From: Paenibacillus azoreducens
Lineage (GTDB): Bacteria; Bacillota; Bacilli; Paenibacillales; Paenibacillaceae
Length of the DNA: 64,000 bases
Reading direction: 5' to 3'
Assembly (NCBI RefSeq): GCF_021654775.1
Contig: NZ_AP025343.1
Coordinates: 3,625,501 to 3,689,500, forward strand
Under the pieces are notes generated by a model, which was not told where the DNA came from, did no database searches, and saw nothing but the letters and a program-made list of their open reading frames with translations. Made by a program: the position numbers and the translations under genes. The stretch's first letter is position 1. Every line of letters starts with the position of its first letter. This document shows, piece after piece, positions 7,027 to 15,818 of this stretch.

Positions 7027-10000
7027 ATGACGTTTGTAGAAATTGTGCCTTATCATCCCGATTATGCAGAAAGTGTAGCCGATATGTGGAACCGTAGCAA
7101 CGACGAATGGGGTGGAGGGTCTTCCGTCCGTTCAGCCGAACAAGTCCGCCAGAGCGAGGAAAACTCGGATGCAATCGCGGTGTTTCTTGCCACCTGCAAT
7201 CATGAGGTCGTCGGATACTGCAGCCTGGGGGAATATCGCGAAGATACCGGTGCGCTGTATATTCAACTGTTGAACGTTCGGCCGGATTTTCACGGCCACA
7301 AAATTGGCAAACGGCTCGTGCTGCGTGCGGTTGAAGAAACGATCCGCCTGGGCTGGCCGCGCGTCGACCTCTATACTTGGGAAGCTAATCTGAAGGCCGT
7401 GCCCCTGTACAAGAGATGCGGATTCTTTTGGGAAGACCGCGAAGACGCGGTGCATTTTATGAATTTTATCCCCCAGGTAGCCGCATGCGAAGCGCTTAAC
7501 CCCTATTTTCGGGAATTCGACTGGTATGCCGACCTAATGCGGACGATCGAAATCAAACCGGACGGTCATAAGGAAAACGGCTTCGAGACGTACACTTACG
7601 CCTGGGCTAACAACGACGGCAAATCGCTGCGCGTCGATATCGAACGCAGAAGCCGCGGCATCTGTCTCATTGAGACGGAAGATTATTTGCTGTCTGCAAC
7701 GGCAGAGCAATCTGAACCGGTATTTGGTAACCATTACAGAATCGAATACCGTATTGTCAACAAATCGGGCGCGCCCCTCAAAATCGAACTCCAGGGCGAA
7801 TCGGACTGCAACATTAATTTCGATTGGCAGGACGAACTGCAAGTGGAAGACGAGCGGCAAATCTCGGCAAGCTTTTTCGTGGGTGCGATCGAGGAACCGC
7901 AAAGCGAATGGCGCACTTGTCCAGCTGTACAGACCCGGGTTCGTATTAATGGTTCCGAAGCGATGCTGAAAGTCGGTATTGTGCCGAAGTTTCCGGCAAG
8001 CGTCAAAATGAGCGTTCCCGTAGTCAGGCATGCGACCGGCGGTAACTATACGTTATATATAGATATGCAAAATCATTTTGCGCAGCCGGCCACGTTTTCC
8101 TTCACCTTGCCTGGTACCGCCTGGCTTGCTCTGAAACAGCAAACCTTCGAAACAAGGCTGCAACCGAAAGAGCGGGTCTCGCTGGCTGTTCCTTACCGCT
8201 TGCTGGATTACGGCTTCTACCATGCTCGGCCGCAAATTCGGGCCGTTCCGGACAATGGGCCCGAGGTGCTGTTTACTTCTACCGTCGGCGGCGCTTTCGG
8301 CGGTCCCGGCGCGATGGTTGCAGGAGAGACGGATAGCGGCTGGATGGCCTGGAACGGCGGGTATACACTCCATTGCGACAAGGATCATAACAGTATGTCG
8401 TTTCGGACCGTGAGCCGGAAGGACGAAGAAATTATGCTGTTGCCGCCATCCATCGGCAAACCGTATTCGAGTGAATTTACACGCAAGAAACCGTTGCGGG
8501 TCGAAATCTGCGAAGAGCGCGGCGCGATCGGATATCGCCAAACGTACCGGTCGGACGCTTTCCCCCAACTTTTGCTGCATCTCTGCACCCTGCTCTACGC
8601 CGACGGAACGGTGAAGCTGTGGCATGAGCTGGAAAACAGCTCCGAGGCCCCTGTCGCCCGCGAGATCTGGATATCCCAACGTATCCGTTCGGACTTGTAC
8701 CGACTGGTATTACCTTACGATGGCGGCATTGTCGAAATGACCGATTCCCACGGGAACGATCATGAATATTGGGATGGCTCCAAGTTCAGCGAACCGTGGC
8801 TCTTTGCCCGCAACGCCCATACCGCATACGGCATCTGTTGGTCCGCCAGCCACCGAATGCGTTTCGGAGAATGGTTTGTGGAGCTGGAAAGTGTCGTCGG
8901 CTCGTTGGAACCTGGAGAAACGAAAGCTTCGGAAACGATATTTATGTCCATAGGCGGTTTTGATGATTGGAACGAATTTCGGGCGTTTGCCTTGAAACTG
9001 GAAGAGCTGAAAACGCCCACCCCGTCGTTCCGCCATATGGAGTTGACGACCAATGAAGGAAACCCGTTCGTGCTTCCCCATGTGAAGGAAGTAACGGTTG
9101 AGCTGCATGATGTCAAACAGAATGTTTGGGAAGGCGAATTGTCCGTATCTTATGCAGGCGAAACCCGTCCGGCAGCCCAAAGGGTGCTATCTGCGGACGA
9201 AGAAACCGCAGAAGCCTCCTTTGCTTTGCCGTACCCGTCGTCCTCTTGCAGCGTCATTCAGCTGGATGCACGGCTTGGCCCGCAGCAAGAGACGTACTAT
9301 AGCGCCCTATTCCCGGTGTCGTCCGTTCCCGTTCGCTGTACCACGAATACGGAAGCGGAGTACCCGGTATATGAATCTGACAACGGGATGATACGGATCT
9401 CCGCCGCGCCGGATTATTACCCCTCTCTCCTGACGCTTTCGATGCAAGGTCAGGAATGGCTTGCCTCTGGATTTCCGGAATACGGGGTCAGGTCCTGGTG
9501 GAATCCGTGGATCGGCGGTTCAACCGATCAGTTTGATGACATGAGCCCGGCGTCTGTTCGCAAGGAAGAACATTCCGCCAGCTTCGTCCACGTTGCCGAC
9601 GATAAAGGCAACATCTGGTCAGGCATCCGAATCCGCCAGTCCATTCAACGGCATGACATCTACAAGGGAACGATCGTAGACAGTTACTACCTACTGCTCC
9701 CTGGATCGCCGGTACTTGCCTTTATGACCGATATCCATCAAAACACAGGTGCTTATTTGGAGAAATCGGCATTTAACGAGCTGTTCCTTCGCTTTGGCGA
9801 ATTAGGGTCTTCCGGCGAGAATGGCCATTCAGCAGCGCCTGGCAGGTCTGGCGATTCCGGACCGTTCGCCGAGTCTCGCGAGGCGGGGGGCGGTTGGCTG
9901 CGAACTTTCGCGCCTGACGGCAAAATGCTGCTTTACACTATTGGCAAAGACGAACTTAACGTACGCGAAACCAAAGACTACGCTTTCGGATTTGACGGCC

Positions 10001-10251
10001 GCGCCGGAGTGATGCAGATTGTGACTGATGAAACAGTCAACCGCCCTTCGCTCTATACCAACAAGGACATCTGCTGCCTGTCATTCTCGCGGAATATTCG
10101 CTTGCCACATGGAAACAAGTTCCGTTCGGCGCCGGTTTTTTACGTCTTTCCGGAGGCGCTGATTCCGGCCGGGGGACTGGAAGCTTTACGTCGGATCTCG
10201 TTTCCTCTTGTAAATGAATCTAATGACATGGAAGGAGCGCAGAACGAATGA
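7027..10251 (+). CDS. giant fusion: GNAT acetyltransferase domain plus ~900-residue carbohydrate-type region
   Basis: The protein has 1074 residues. Residues 1 to about 150 are a GNAT N-acetyltransferase: FVEIVPYHPDYAESV opens the fold, LYIQLLNVRPDFHGHKIGKRLV is the acetyl-CoA-binding beta4-alpha3 block, and NLKAVPLYKRCGF is the C-terminal motif. The next 900 residues match no domain I can name; they are rich in beta strands, aromatic residues and Trp-containing loops such as RSWWNPWIGG, as in carbohydrate-active or sugar-binding proteins. No signal peptide is present, so it is cytoplasmic. The start is ATG 7027, six bases after GAGGTG; the GTG at 7018 overlaps that site. It overlaps the next gene by 4 bp (ATGA), so the two products are probably made together. 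Substrate unknown. Confidence 0.8.
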   Translation: MTFVEIVPYHPDYAESVADMWNRSNDEWGGGSSVRSAEQVRQSEENSDAIAVFLATCNHEVVGYCSLGEYREDTGALYIQLLNVRPDFHGHKIGKRLVLRAVEETIRLGWPRVDLYTWEANLKAVPLYKRCGFFWEDREDAVHFMNFIPQVAACEALNPYFREFDWYADLMRTIEIKPDGHKENGFETYTYAWANNDGKSLRVDIERRSRGICLIETEDYLLSATAEQSEPVFGNHYRIEYRIVNKSGAPLKIELQGESDCNINFDWQDELQVEDERQISASFFVGAIEEPQSEWRTCPAVQTRVRINGSEAMLKVGIVPKFPASVKMSVPVVRHATGGNYTLYIDMQNHFAQPATFSFTLPGTAWLALKQQTFETRLQPKERVSLAVPYRLLDYGFYHARPQIRAVPDNGPEVLFTSTVGGAFGGPGAMVAGETDSGWMAWNGGYTLHCDKDHNSMSFRTVSRKDEEIMLLPPSIGKPYSSEFTRKKPLRVEICEERGAIGYRQTYRSDAFPQLLLHLCTLLYADGTVKLWHELENSSEAPVAREIWISQRIRSDLYRLVLPYDGGIVEMTDSHGNDHEYWDGSKFSEPWLFARNAHTAYGICWSASHRMRFGEWFVELESVVGSLEPGETKASETIFMSIGGFDDWNEFRAFALKLEELKTPTPSFRHMELTTNEGNPFVLPHVKEVTVELHDVKQNVWEGELSVSYAGETRPAAQRVLSADEETAEASFALPYPSSSCSVIQLDARLGPQQETYYSALFPVSSVPVRCTTNTEAEYPVYESDNGMIRISAAPDYYPSLLTLSMQGQEWLASGFPEYGVRSWWNPWIGGSTDQFDDMSPASVRKEEHSASFVHVADDKGNIWSGIRIRQSIQRHDIYKGTIVDSYYLLLPGSPVLAFMTDIHQNTGAYLEKSAFNELFLRFGELGSSGENGHSAAPGRSGDSGPFAESREAGGGWLRTFAPDGKMLLYTIGKDELNVRETKDYAFGFDGRAGVMQIVTDETVNRPSLYTNKDICCLSFSRNIRLPHGNKFRSAPVFYVFPEALIPAGGLEALRRISFPLVNESNDMEGAQNE

Positions 10252-11108
10252 AAGTGATCGATGCACATGTACATTTGTCCCATATTGACTCATTTAAAGA
10301 AACAGCGGCTGCCCGTTCATTCGTTGATTATTCCGTTGAAGGTCTTCTTAGCGAATACGCCATGCAAGGCGTAGTGCTGGGCATCGGAATGGGACTTACG
10401 GAATCCGTCCCGCAAGGCTTCCCTGACCGGAAAGCACCGACCCCAATGGGGCTCGATATGATAACAGCATCCTTTCCGGAGCAAGTCGTTTACTGTCCCG
10501 GGGTTAATCCCTTCAAACTGGACATTGCCGGACTGGACGAGCTGGAACAGGCTTTGCAGCGGCCTGAGGCGGTCGGGATCAAAATTTACCTCGGGTATTA
10601 TCCGTTCTACGCCTATGACAGCGTCTATCAACCGGTATACGAGTTGGCGAAGCAATATAAAGTGCCTGTCGTATTCCATACGGGCGACACATATTCGGAA
10701 CGCGGCCTGTTAAAATATGCGCACCCGCTGACGATAGACGAAGTGGCCGTCGATCATCGCGAAGTCAACTTTATGATGGCCCATTTGGGCGACCCATGGG
10801 TACTCGACGGAGCGGAAGTCGTATATAAAAATCGCAACGTATTCGCCGATCTGTCCGGTCTGATCGTCGGCGATGCCGCCGATTGCGCACGGCAGAAAGA
10901 TTCGCCGCTCGTCTTCGCCCATTTGCGCCAAGCGCTGGCTTACAGTGGCCAGTACGAAAAAATGCTGTTCGGCACCGACTGGCCGCTTGCCCCGGTAGGA
11001 CCTTATTTGCAATTCGTGCAGGAACTGATTCCCGAATCCTATCACGAAGATGTTTTTTATCGTACTGCCTTGCGGGTGTTTCCCAAAATCATTCCATTGG
11101 TCGGGTAG
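10248..11108 (+). CDS. amidohydrolase-family metal-dependent hydrolase
   Basis: A 286-residue TIM-barrel hydrolase of the amidohydrolase 2 (PF04909-like) type. The N-terminal DAHVHLSH supplies the two His ligands of the metal site, VVFHTGDT and MMAHLGD supply later barrel-edge His residues, and LFGTDWPLAP near the C-terminus carries the catalytic Asp. These enzymes hydrolyse or decarboxylate small cyclic or aromatic acids, amides and lactones. GGAAGGAG precedes the ATG, and the start overlaps the stop of the GNAT fusion by 4 bp. Coupling to the fusion protein suggests a shared pathway, perhaps for an acetylated or lactone-containing sugar derivative, but the substrate cannot be inferred. Confidence 0.85.
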   Translation: MKVIDAHVHLSHIDSFKETAAARSFVDYSVEGLLSEYAMQGVVLGIGMGLTESVPQGFPDRKAPTPMGLDMITASFPEQVVYCPGVNPFKLDIAGLDELEQALQRPEAVGIKIYLGYYPFYAYDSVYQPVYELAKQYKVPVVFHTGDTYSERGLLKYAHPLTIDEVAVDHREVNFMMAHLGDPWVLDGAEVVYKNRNVFADLSGLIVGDAADCARQKDSPLVFAHLRQALAYSGQYEKMLFGTDWPLAPVGPYLQFVQELIPESYHEDVFYRTALRVFPKIIPLVG

Positions 11109-11197
11109 TGGTCGATCTGAACCGAAACATGCCGATCGATCAACCGGTCGAACAACACTTGCGGGAAACCGGACAAATCCAATAATCGTACAATCTG

Positions 11198-11225
11198 CCC
11201 GCCCTTGTTAAGGGCGGGTTGTTTA
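11198..11225 (+). terminator. terminator of the GNAT-amidohydrolase operon
   Basis: CCCGCCCTT (11198-11206) pairs perfectly with AAGGGCGGG (11210-11218) over a GTT loop, followed by TTGTTTATT. The rest of the 11109-11425 gap shows no convincing gene. Confidence 0.85.
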
Positions 11226-11425
11226 TTGGATATCGCCAAACCAGATGTTTTCCTCGCCTGTTTGAGGACAACCACATTTCCAGTGTATTCATTAATTAAA
11301 GTAAGGCCAGCAACACTACTTATGTGGGTTAGAATACAATTTAATTACGGGGAATGCATAATGCGGGAACAGAAAAACAATCATAACTGTGATTGGATAC
11401 CATTTTGAGAAGGAGATTTTTCACT

Positions 11426-11704
11426 ATGCATTCAGATTTCGAAAACTCATTTACTCGAATTCACCTGTTGTATCATGCGAATGTAAATGCAATTACACCT
11501 GAGGAAATCCAACCCGAAATTAACAGCCACGGTTATCATTTTAGTGCGCAGCAAATTAAAGAAGGGCTGGATCATCTGACGAACGAAGGTTATCTTACTA
11601 ACAAAGGATCCCAATACGATATTACATTGAGCGGAAAAGATGAACTTCGAAGTGTTCAGCAGCATTTGGAGACATTATATCAAGAAGTCATAAAGAATAA
11701 ATAA
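11426..11704 (+). CDS. small winged-helix-like protein
   Basis: A 92-residue protein. IHLLYHANVNAITPEEI, IKEGLDHLTNEGYLT and a two-strand wing (SQYDITLSGKDEL) give the helix-helix-helix-wing order of a winged-helix DNA-binding domain, followed by a short helix. The organisation resembles PadR or MarR-like single-domain regulators but I do not recognise a specific family. The start ATG follows AGAAGGAGA at about nine bases. It stands alone and converges with the DUF4358 gene, so its target is unknown. Confidence 0.65.
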   Translation: MHSDFENSFTRIHLLYHANVNAITPEEIQPEINSHGYHFSAQQIKEGLDHLTNEGYLTNKGSQYDITLSGKDELRSVQQHLETLYQEVIKNK

Positions 11705-11747
11705 TAAACAGTTAAACAAACACAGCTTATATTCTTAAGGCTTTGTG

Positions 11748-12242
11748 TTAAAATGCTTCGTCAAACAAATGTTCCATTTGATCAACCTCTTTAGAAACTG
11801 CGAAGAAGACATAAGCTCCCTTCGTCTTTAACACATGATTCTCGACTAGAAAATATTCGTTTGGGCGATAGTCTTTGAATTTTATTTTTTGCGCATCGAT
11901 TCGCTGCTCTATTTTCTCTTTGACGTTCTCGGTTTGACTAGAATCCTTTAGCTTGATGATCGCCAACTCGTCCGCTCTCACATTCGAAGTTGAAGTATAA
12001 AGAAAAAAATCATCCACGCTGTCCGCATCCATTTTATACAATTTCTGCAGCTTATTCCGATCTCCCTCTTTCATTTCCTTCAAGCTCACCGCCTGTTCGA
12101 TTCTTTTTCCAATTTGGGCGGCTGACAGTTTTTCAACTGTCTTGTCATCCTTACCCGAACATCCAGTCAAAACGCCGATCGCGGCGATAAATGCAAGAAC
12201 TATAGGTAAAAAGCTTCTTTTCCGTTTCCATTGATTTCTCAT
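11748..12242 (-). CDS. DUF4358 lipoprotein
   Basis: A 164-residue secreted lipoprotein: basic start, hydrophobic segment, and lipobox LTGC near residue 29, then a soluble domain with LAIIKLKDSSQTENVKEKIEQR and a C-terminal YVFFAVSKEVDQ. This is the DUF4358 pattern, often encoded next to MBOAT and DHHW proteins in Firmicutes. The ATG at 12242 follows GGAG at eight bases and lies five bases after the stop of the DHHW gene, so the two are one operon. Its role in exopolymer acetylation is inferred from neighbours only. Confidence 0.8.
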   Translation of the reverse strand: MRNQWKRKRSFLPIVLAFIAAIGVLTGCSGKDDKTVEKLSAAQIGKRIEQAVSLKEMKEGDRNKLQKLYKMDADSVDDFFLYTSTSNVRADELAIIKLKDSSQTENVKEKIEQRIDAQKIKFKDYRPNEYFLVENHVLKTKGAYVFFAVSKEVDQMEHLFDEAF

Positions 12243-12247
12243 ATAAG

Positions 12248-13387
12248 TCACTCCGATAGATATTTTATGGATGGGTCTTCAAAAAACGTATTCGCATTAT
12301 AAAGCAAAAGCATGTCATGGATATCGTGTTCGTCCACGAATGAAGCCAAGTCTCCCTCATAGTACCGAAGGTCTACCACATCAATTTCGCTGAAGTGCTT
12401 TAATAGGAAAGGAATGAAGCTGTTGGCGTACGAGTCTTTGACCACAAGCAGCTTTTTCCCGTTCGGCTGAGCCGTTCTGATTTGAATAAGCCCATGGTTC
12501 CCGTTAAGAAACACCGCATATTTATCCTTCAGTTGAAGCTTTTCCATCGCATACAACGAATCTGTGGTTTGCCCTTCATCGATATACGTTACCGCATATT
12601 TCTCCGGATCCTTCGGCAGATACAGTTCAATGCTGTCTGGCTGCAAATGTCTAAACCCGCTTTTGGAATATAGTGATCCGTAAAATTCACCGGTTGCTTG
12701 CCGGATATTAAAATCTTGCCTTTTCTGAGGCGTCAGCCCCATTTGCTTGCAAAGCTCCAGGTAAGCGACATAAGCGCCTCGGGTCGTCCAATGATGATCG
12801 GTTTTATAATAAATGGGTTGCTCCCGTTCGGCATATAAAGCGGGAAACACATCGACAAAACGAATATTGGAATGCAGCAAGCGCCGCACTTTTTCCAGAT
12901 ATATTTCTTCATCGCCGACTATGGCGTATTTCGGGAGCTTATCTATATACAAAGCCGCTGCCGTTGGCACCAGCATCACATATTTATTCAAGCCGGGCGT
13001 TGCTTGGTCAAACGCATGAATGGCATCAACCTTCTCCTGTACATCCCTTTCTGTCGGGGGGACGAAATTTTGAATCAGATACCCGTCTTTGCCGATGTAA
13101 ATTCCGTTACTCTCCTTTTTCCCCATCATGCGGTCCGTGTCGGTTTTCGCCCCGATCCATACGTCTCTAAAAACAAATTGGTCGGACACATATTTCTCGA
13201 AATCGGAAGTGAATGTTCCTGACACCAATTTTTTCAGCGAGAAATGCGGCAGCTGCTCCAGCATCCGGTTCTCCGATTCCGAAAAGGTACGATCCGGCGC
13301 CACAAGATTGAGAACGGCGATCGCTCCTATAAATAGCAGCAGCAATAGGGCCAGCAAATTCCGGGTGATTTTGATATATTTATCCAT
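12248..13387 (-). CDS. DHHW-family protein (AlgX/DltD-like acetylation partner)
   Basis: A 379-residue membrane-anchored extracellular protein: one N-terminal transmembrane helix (about residues 8-28) and an SGNH-hydrolase-like domain. The family-naming motif is in YYKTDHHWTTRGAY, and a serine-containing block VVKDSYANSFIPF follows near residue 305. Proteins of this type receive acyl groups from an MBOAT partner and place them on an extracellular polymer. It lies 12 bp downstream of the MBOAT stop with a GGGGGG ribosome binding site, so co-translation is likely. The polymer, whether peptidoglycan, secondary wall polymer or exopolysaccharide, is not known. Confidence 0.88.
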   Translation of the reverse strand: MDKYIKITRNLLALLLLLFIGAIAVLNLVAPDRTFSESENRMLEQLPHFSLKKLVSGTFTSDFEKYVSDQFVFRDVWIGAKTDTDRMMGKKESNGIYIGKDGYLIQNFVPPTERDVQEKVDAIHAFDQATPGLNKYVMLVPTAAALYIDKLPKYAIVGDEEIYLEKVRRLLHSNIRFVDVFPALYAEREQPIYYKTDHHWTTRGAYVAYLELCKQMGLTPQKRQDFNIRQATGEFYGSLYSKSGFRHLQPDSIELYLPKDPEKYAVTYIDEGQTTDSLYAMEKLQLKDKYAVFLNGNHGLIQIRTAQPNGKKLLVVKDSYANSFIPFLLKHFSEIDVVDLRYYEGDLASFVDEHDIHDMLLLYNANTFFEDPSIKYLSE

Positions 13388-13398
13388 AGCCGCCCCCC

Positions 13399-14805
13399 TT
13401 AAAATCGAAAGTATAAAAACGGATTATAGGTTGCATTGACCAAATAAGCCGTCGATAGAACCATGAATATAAAATATATAACCGGAACGGTAATCATGCC
13501 GGCAATTCTCCATTTTTCTTGCATGAAGGTTAAAATCTTTCCTGGAAGCGGAGTCGCGCAGAATGCCAATAAGGCAAGTAATACAACATTCGTAGACAAA
13601 TCGTAGAGCGCCTGCCGGTCCGCAAAACCATGCCCACCGAAACCGAACATCACACCGATGAAACGCCAAGCAGAAGCCAGATGGTCCATTTCGAACAAAA
13701 CCCAGCCAAGGATTACGATCAGGAGCGTGTAGAAATGGCGGAGAAATGCCGGACAGCGCCCTAGCCATCGCAATAGAAACAGCTTCTCGATCATAACGAA
13801 GCATCCAAAATACAAACCCCATACGATAAAATTCCAGCTGGCGCCATGCCATAAGCCTGTTAAAAACCATACGATCAATAAATTCCGGAGCTGCTTCATC
13901 AGCCCTGCCCTGTTACCGCCTAGCGGTATATAAACGTACTCCCGAAACCAGGTACCAAGCGAAATATGCCATCTGCGCCAAAATTCCGTCACGCTTTTGG
14001 AGATATAAGGGTAACGGAAATTTTCCATAAAATCGAAGCCGAACATTTTGCCAAGTCCGCGGGCCATATCGGAATACCCGCTGAAATCGAAATAGATTTG
14101 CAGCGTAAATGCGATAATGCCAAGCCAGGCGGATAGTACGGTCAATTCCTCCATCGGAGTCGCTTTGACGCTTGTCCACAAAAGTCCGATGTTGTTGGCC
14201 AAAAGCACTTTTTTGGCAAGTCCTCTGATGAACAGCTCCGACCCTTCGCCAAAACGGTCCAGGGTCACCTTACGGGAAACGAGCTGCCCTGCGATGTCAC
14301 TGTATTTGACGATAGGACCGGCAACAAGCTGCGGGAACATCGTCACGTATGCCCCAAAAGAGATGAAATTCTTCTGTACCGCTACTTTGCCCAGGTAGAC
14401 GTCAATGACATAAGACATCGTTTGAAACGTATAAAAGGATATCCCCACAGGCAGCGGCAAATCGGCCGCCTGAAGATGCAAACCAAACAACTGATTGATA
14501 TTGTTCACCACAAAACCGGCATATTTGAAGAACCCGAGAATGCCTAAACTGCCGACCATCGAACCGATAAAAACCGCTCTGGCGATCCGCTTCCGATGTC
14601 TGTACTTGTCGATCAGCAGTCCGTTGAAATAGTCAAACACCGTCGAAAATATCATGATCAAAATGTACAGCGGCTCGCCCCATGCGTAAAAAATCAGGCT
14701 TGCGACAAGGAGGATGGCATTTCGCAGCTTCCTGGGCGATACAAAATAAACCAGAAGGGTGACCGGCAGAAAAAGAAACAAAAAGATAAGACTGCTAAAG
14801 ACCAA
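13399..14805 (-). CDS. MBOAT-family O-acyltransferase (AlgI/DltB-like)
   Basis: A 468-residue integral membrane protein with about ten hydrophobic segments. It opens with the family-typical VFSSLIFLFLFLP, carries the cytoplasm-facing EFWRRWHISLGTWFREYVY block, and has the catalytic His in LTGLWHGASWNFIVWG. MBOAT proteins move acyl groups, usually acetyl, across the membrane to an extracellular acceptor. The start is a TTG at 14805, nine bases after GGAGGTGA, and it gives the expected N-terminus; there is no ATG alternative. It is followed by the DHHW and DUF4358 genes and preceded by an SGNH esterase, forming an O-acetylation cassette. Confidence 0.92.
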   Translation of the reverse strand: MVFSSLIFLFLFLPVTLLVYFVSPRKLRNAILLVASLIFYAWGEPLYILIMIFSTVFDYFNGLLIDKYRHRKRIARAVFIGSMVGSLGILGFFKYAGFVVNNINQLFGLHLQAADLPLPVGISFYTFQTMSYVIDVYLGKVAVQKNFISFGAYVTMFPQLVAGPIVKYSDIAGQLVSRKVTLDRFGEGSELFIRGLAKKVLLANNIGLLWTSVKATPMEELTVLSAWLGIIAFTLQIYFDFSGYSDMARGLGKMFGFDFMENFRYPYISKSVTEFWRRWHISLGTWFREYVYIPLGGNRAGLMKQLRNLLIVWFLTGLWHGASWNFIVWGLYFGCFVMIEKLFLLRWLGRCPAFLRHFYTLLIVILGWVLFEMDHLASAWRFIGVMFGFGGHGFADRQALYDLSTNVVLLALLAFCATPLPGKILTFMQEKWRIAGMITVPVIYFIFMVLSTAYLVNATYNPFLYFRF

Positions 14806-14843
14806 CCCTTGTCACCTCCAAAACAGGCAGATCCGTCGGCATG

Positions 14844-15518
14844 TTATTTCACTTGCTCCTTCAGCAATTCCAGCATCCGGGCATAAAAATCCGGTTTAAA
14901 ATGAATGCCGTCCGAATCGTAAAAATCGGAGCCTTTTGAAAAGATCGGCGACAAATCGATAAAACCGACACCTTCCTGGTTCGCCAGCTCTTTGACGGCT
15001 TGATTGTAATCGCCGATGTTTTGATAGCGGGGTTCCTGTTTGATGGCATCCTCCGTTACCGGCGTCACCGACAACAGCGTAATTTTGGCTTGCGGAATTT
15101 TTTCCTTGATCATGCCGATGAGCTTCGAATAATTTTTTATGGAGTACGCCTTCGGATCATCCGTCGGCCATAAAATATCGTCCGAGCCTAATTGAATAAA
15201 GACGTGTTTCGGATTTCGCTTGGTTAACTCATTGATATCCTCAAGCGCGAACTCCGCCGTTTTTCCTGCGCCTGCGAGCACGTTCTCCACATTCAGGACA
15301 TCATGGAAGGACAACCCCTCCGTGATCGAATCCCCTAGAAAAACGCTGTTTTGGAAGGTCGATTTATACGAATTTTCGATCGCTCCCGTTGACGCCTCCT
15401 GGCTCTGTGCTTGAGACGCCGGCTTCTGCGGCTGCTCTGCCGCCGATTGGTTTCCACATGCCCCTAACGCCAGGGCAATGCTTCCCGCTAGTAAAGTTGA
15501 ATAGATTTTTTTGTTCAT
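14844..15518 (-). CDS. SGNH/GDSL-family lipoprotein esterase
   Basis: A 224-residue lipoprotein with lipobox ALGAC near residue 20 and a Gln/Ser-rich spacer to about residue 48. The SGNH blocks are clear: block I FLGDSITEG with the nucleophilic Ser, the block III-like FIQLGSDDIL where Asp takes the place of the usual Asn, and block V DGIHFKPDFY with the Asp-His pair. Such enzymes add or remove O-acetyl groups on surface polymers. It is 38 bp upstream of the MBOAT gene on the same strand, so it probably acts on the same polymer. AGGAAG precedes the ATG. Confidence 0.88.
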   Translation of the reverse strand: MNKKIYSTLLAGSIALALGACGNQSAAEQPQKPASQAQSQEASTGAIENSYKSTFQNSVFLGDSITEGLSFHDVLNVENVLAGAGKTAEFALEDINELTKRNPKHVFIQLGSDDILWPTDDPKAYSIKNYSKLIGMIKEKIPQAKITLLSVTPVTEDAIKQEPRYQNIGDYNQAVKELANQEGVGFIDLSPIFSKGSDFYDSDGIHFKPDFYARMLELLKEQVK

Positions 15519-15534
15519 TGTTCATCTTCCTTTT

Positions 15535-15635
15535 TTAGTTGAGTTTCAAATATTCTTTGATTCCGTCCAGAATGGAGCTTGCGATCCGGGTCTGAATCCC
15601 GTCACGAACGTTACGATCAGTATGTTTTTTTTCAT
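15535..15635 (-). pseudogene. internally deleted N-acetylmuramoyl-L-alanine amidase-like remnant
   Basis: The minus strand has a strong site (GGAAGGAGG) and an ATG at 15635 starting MKKNILIVTF. Two frames over, RDGIQTRIASSILDGIKEYL then stop (TAA at 15535-15537) resembles the C-terminal helix of Amidase_3 cell-wall amidases. The start and the end of a gene thus lie 80 bp apart in different frames, the picture left by a large internal deletion. The amidase assignment rests on a short segment. Confidence 0.4.
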
Positions 15636-15733
15636 TCTCTCTCTCCTCCTTCCGAAAAAAAGTTTAATTGCGCGAGATCAAGATCAAGTGCAGATCATAT
15701 CAAATCAATTTATAGATTCGTGCAGCAATGATA

Positions 15734-15783
15734 GAAAAAAAGAGCCGTCCAACCGAGATCCGCATGGGCCTCGTGACAGCTCT
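15734..15783 (-). terminator. terminator of the polysaccharide deacetylase gene
   Basis: AGAGCTGTC (minus, from 15775-15783) pairs with GACGGCTCT (from 15741-15749) with a G-U pair, with an inner CGAG/CTCG stem, followed by seven Ts on the minus strand. Confidence 0.75.
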
Positions 15784-15818
15784 CTCCTCCAAAAATTTGA
15801 TCCTGTGCCGCGCTGCGA

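Noticed and set aside
11361..11408. 15-codon leader peptide upstream of the small winged-helix gene
   Set aside because: It has an ATG and a G-rich stretch, but no paired hairpins mask the next ribosome binding site, so there is no regulatory logic to support it.
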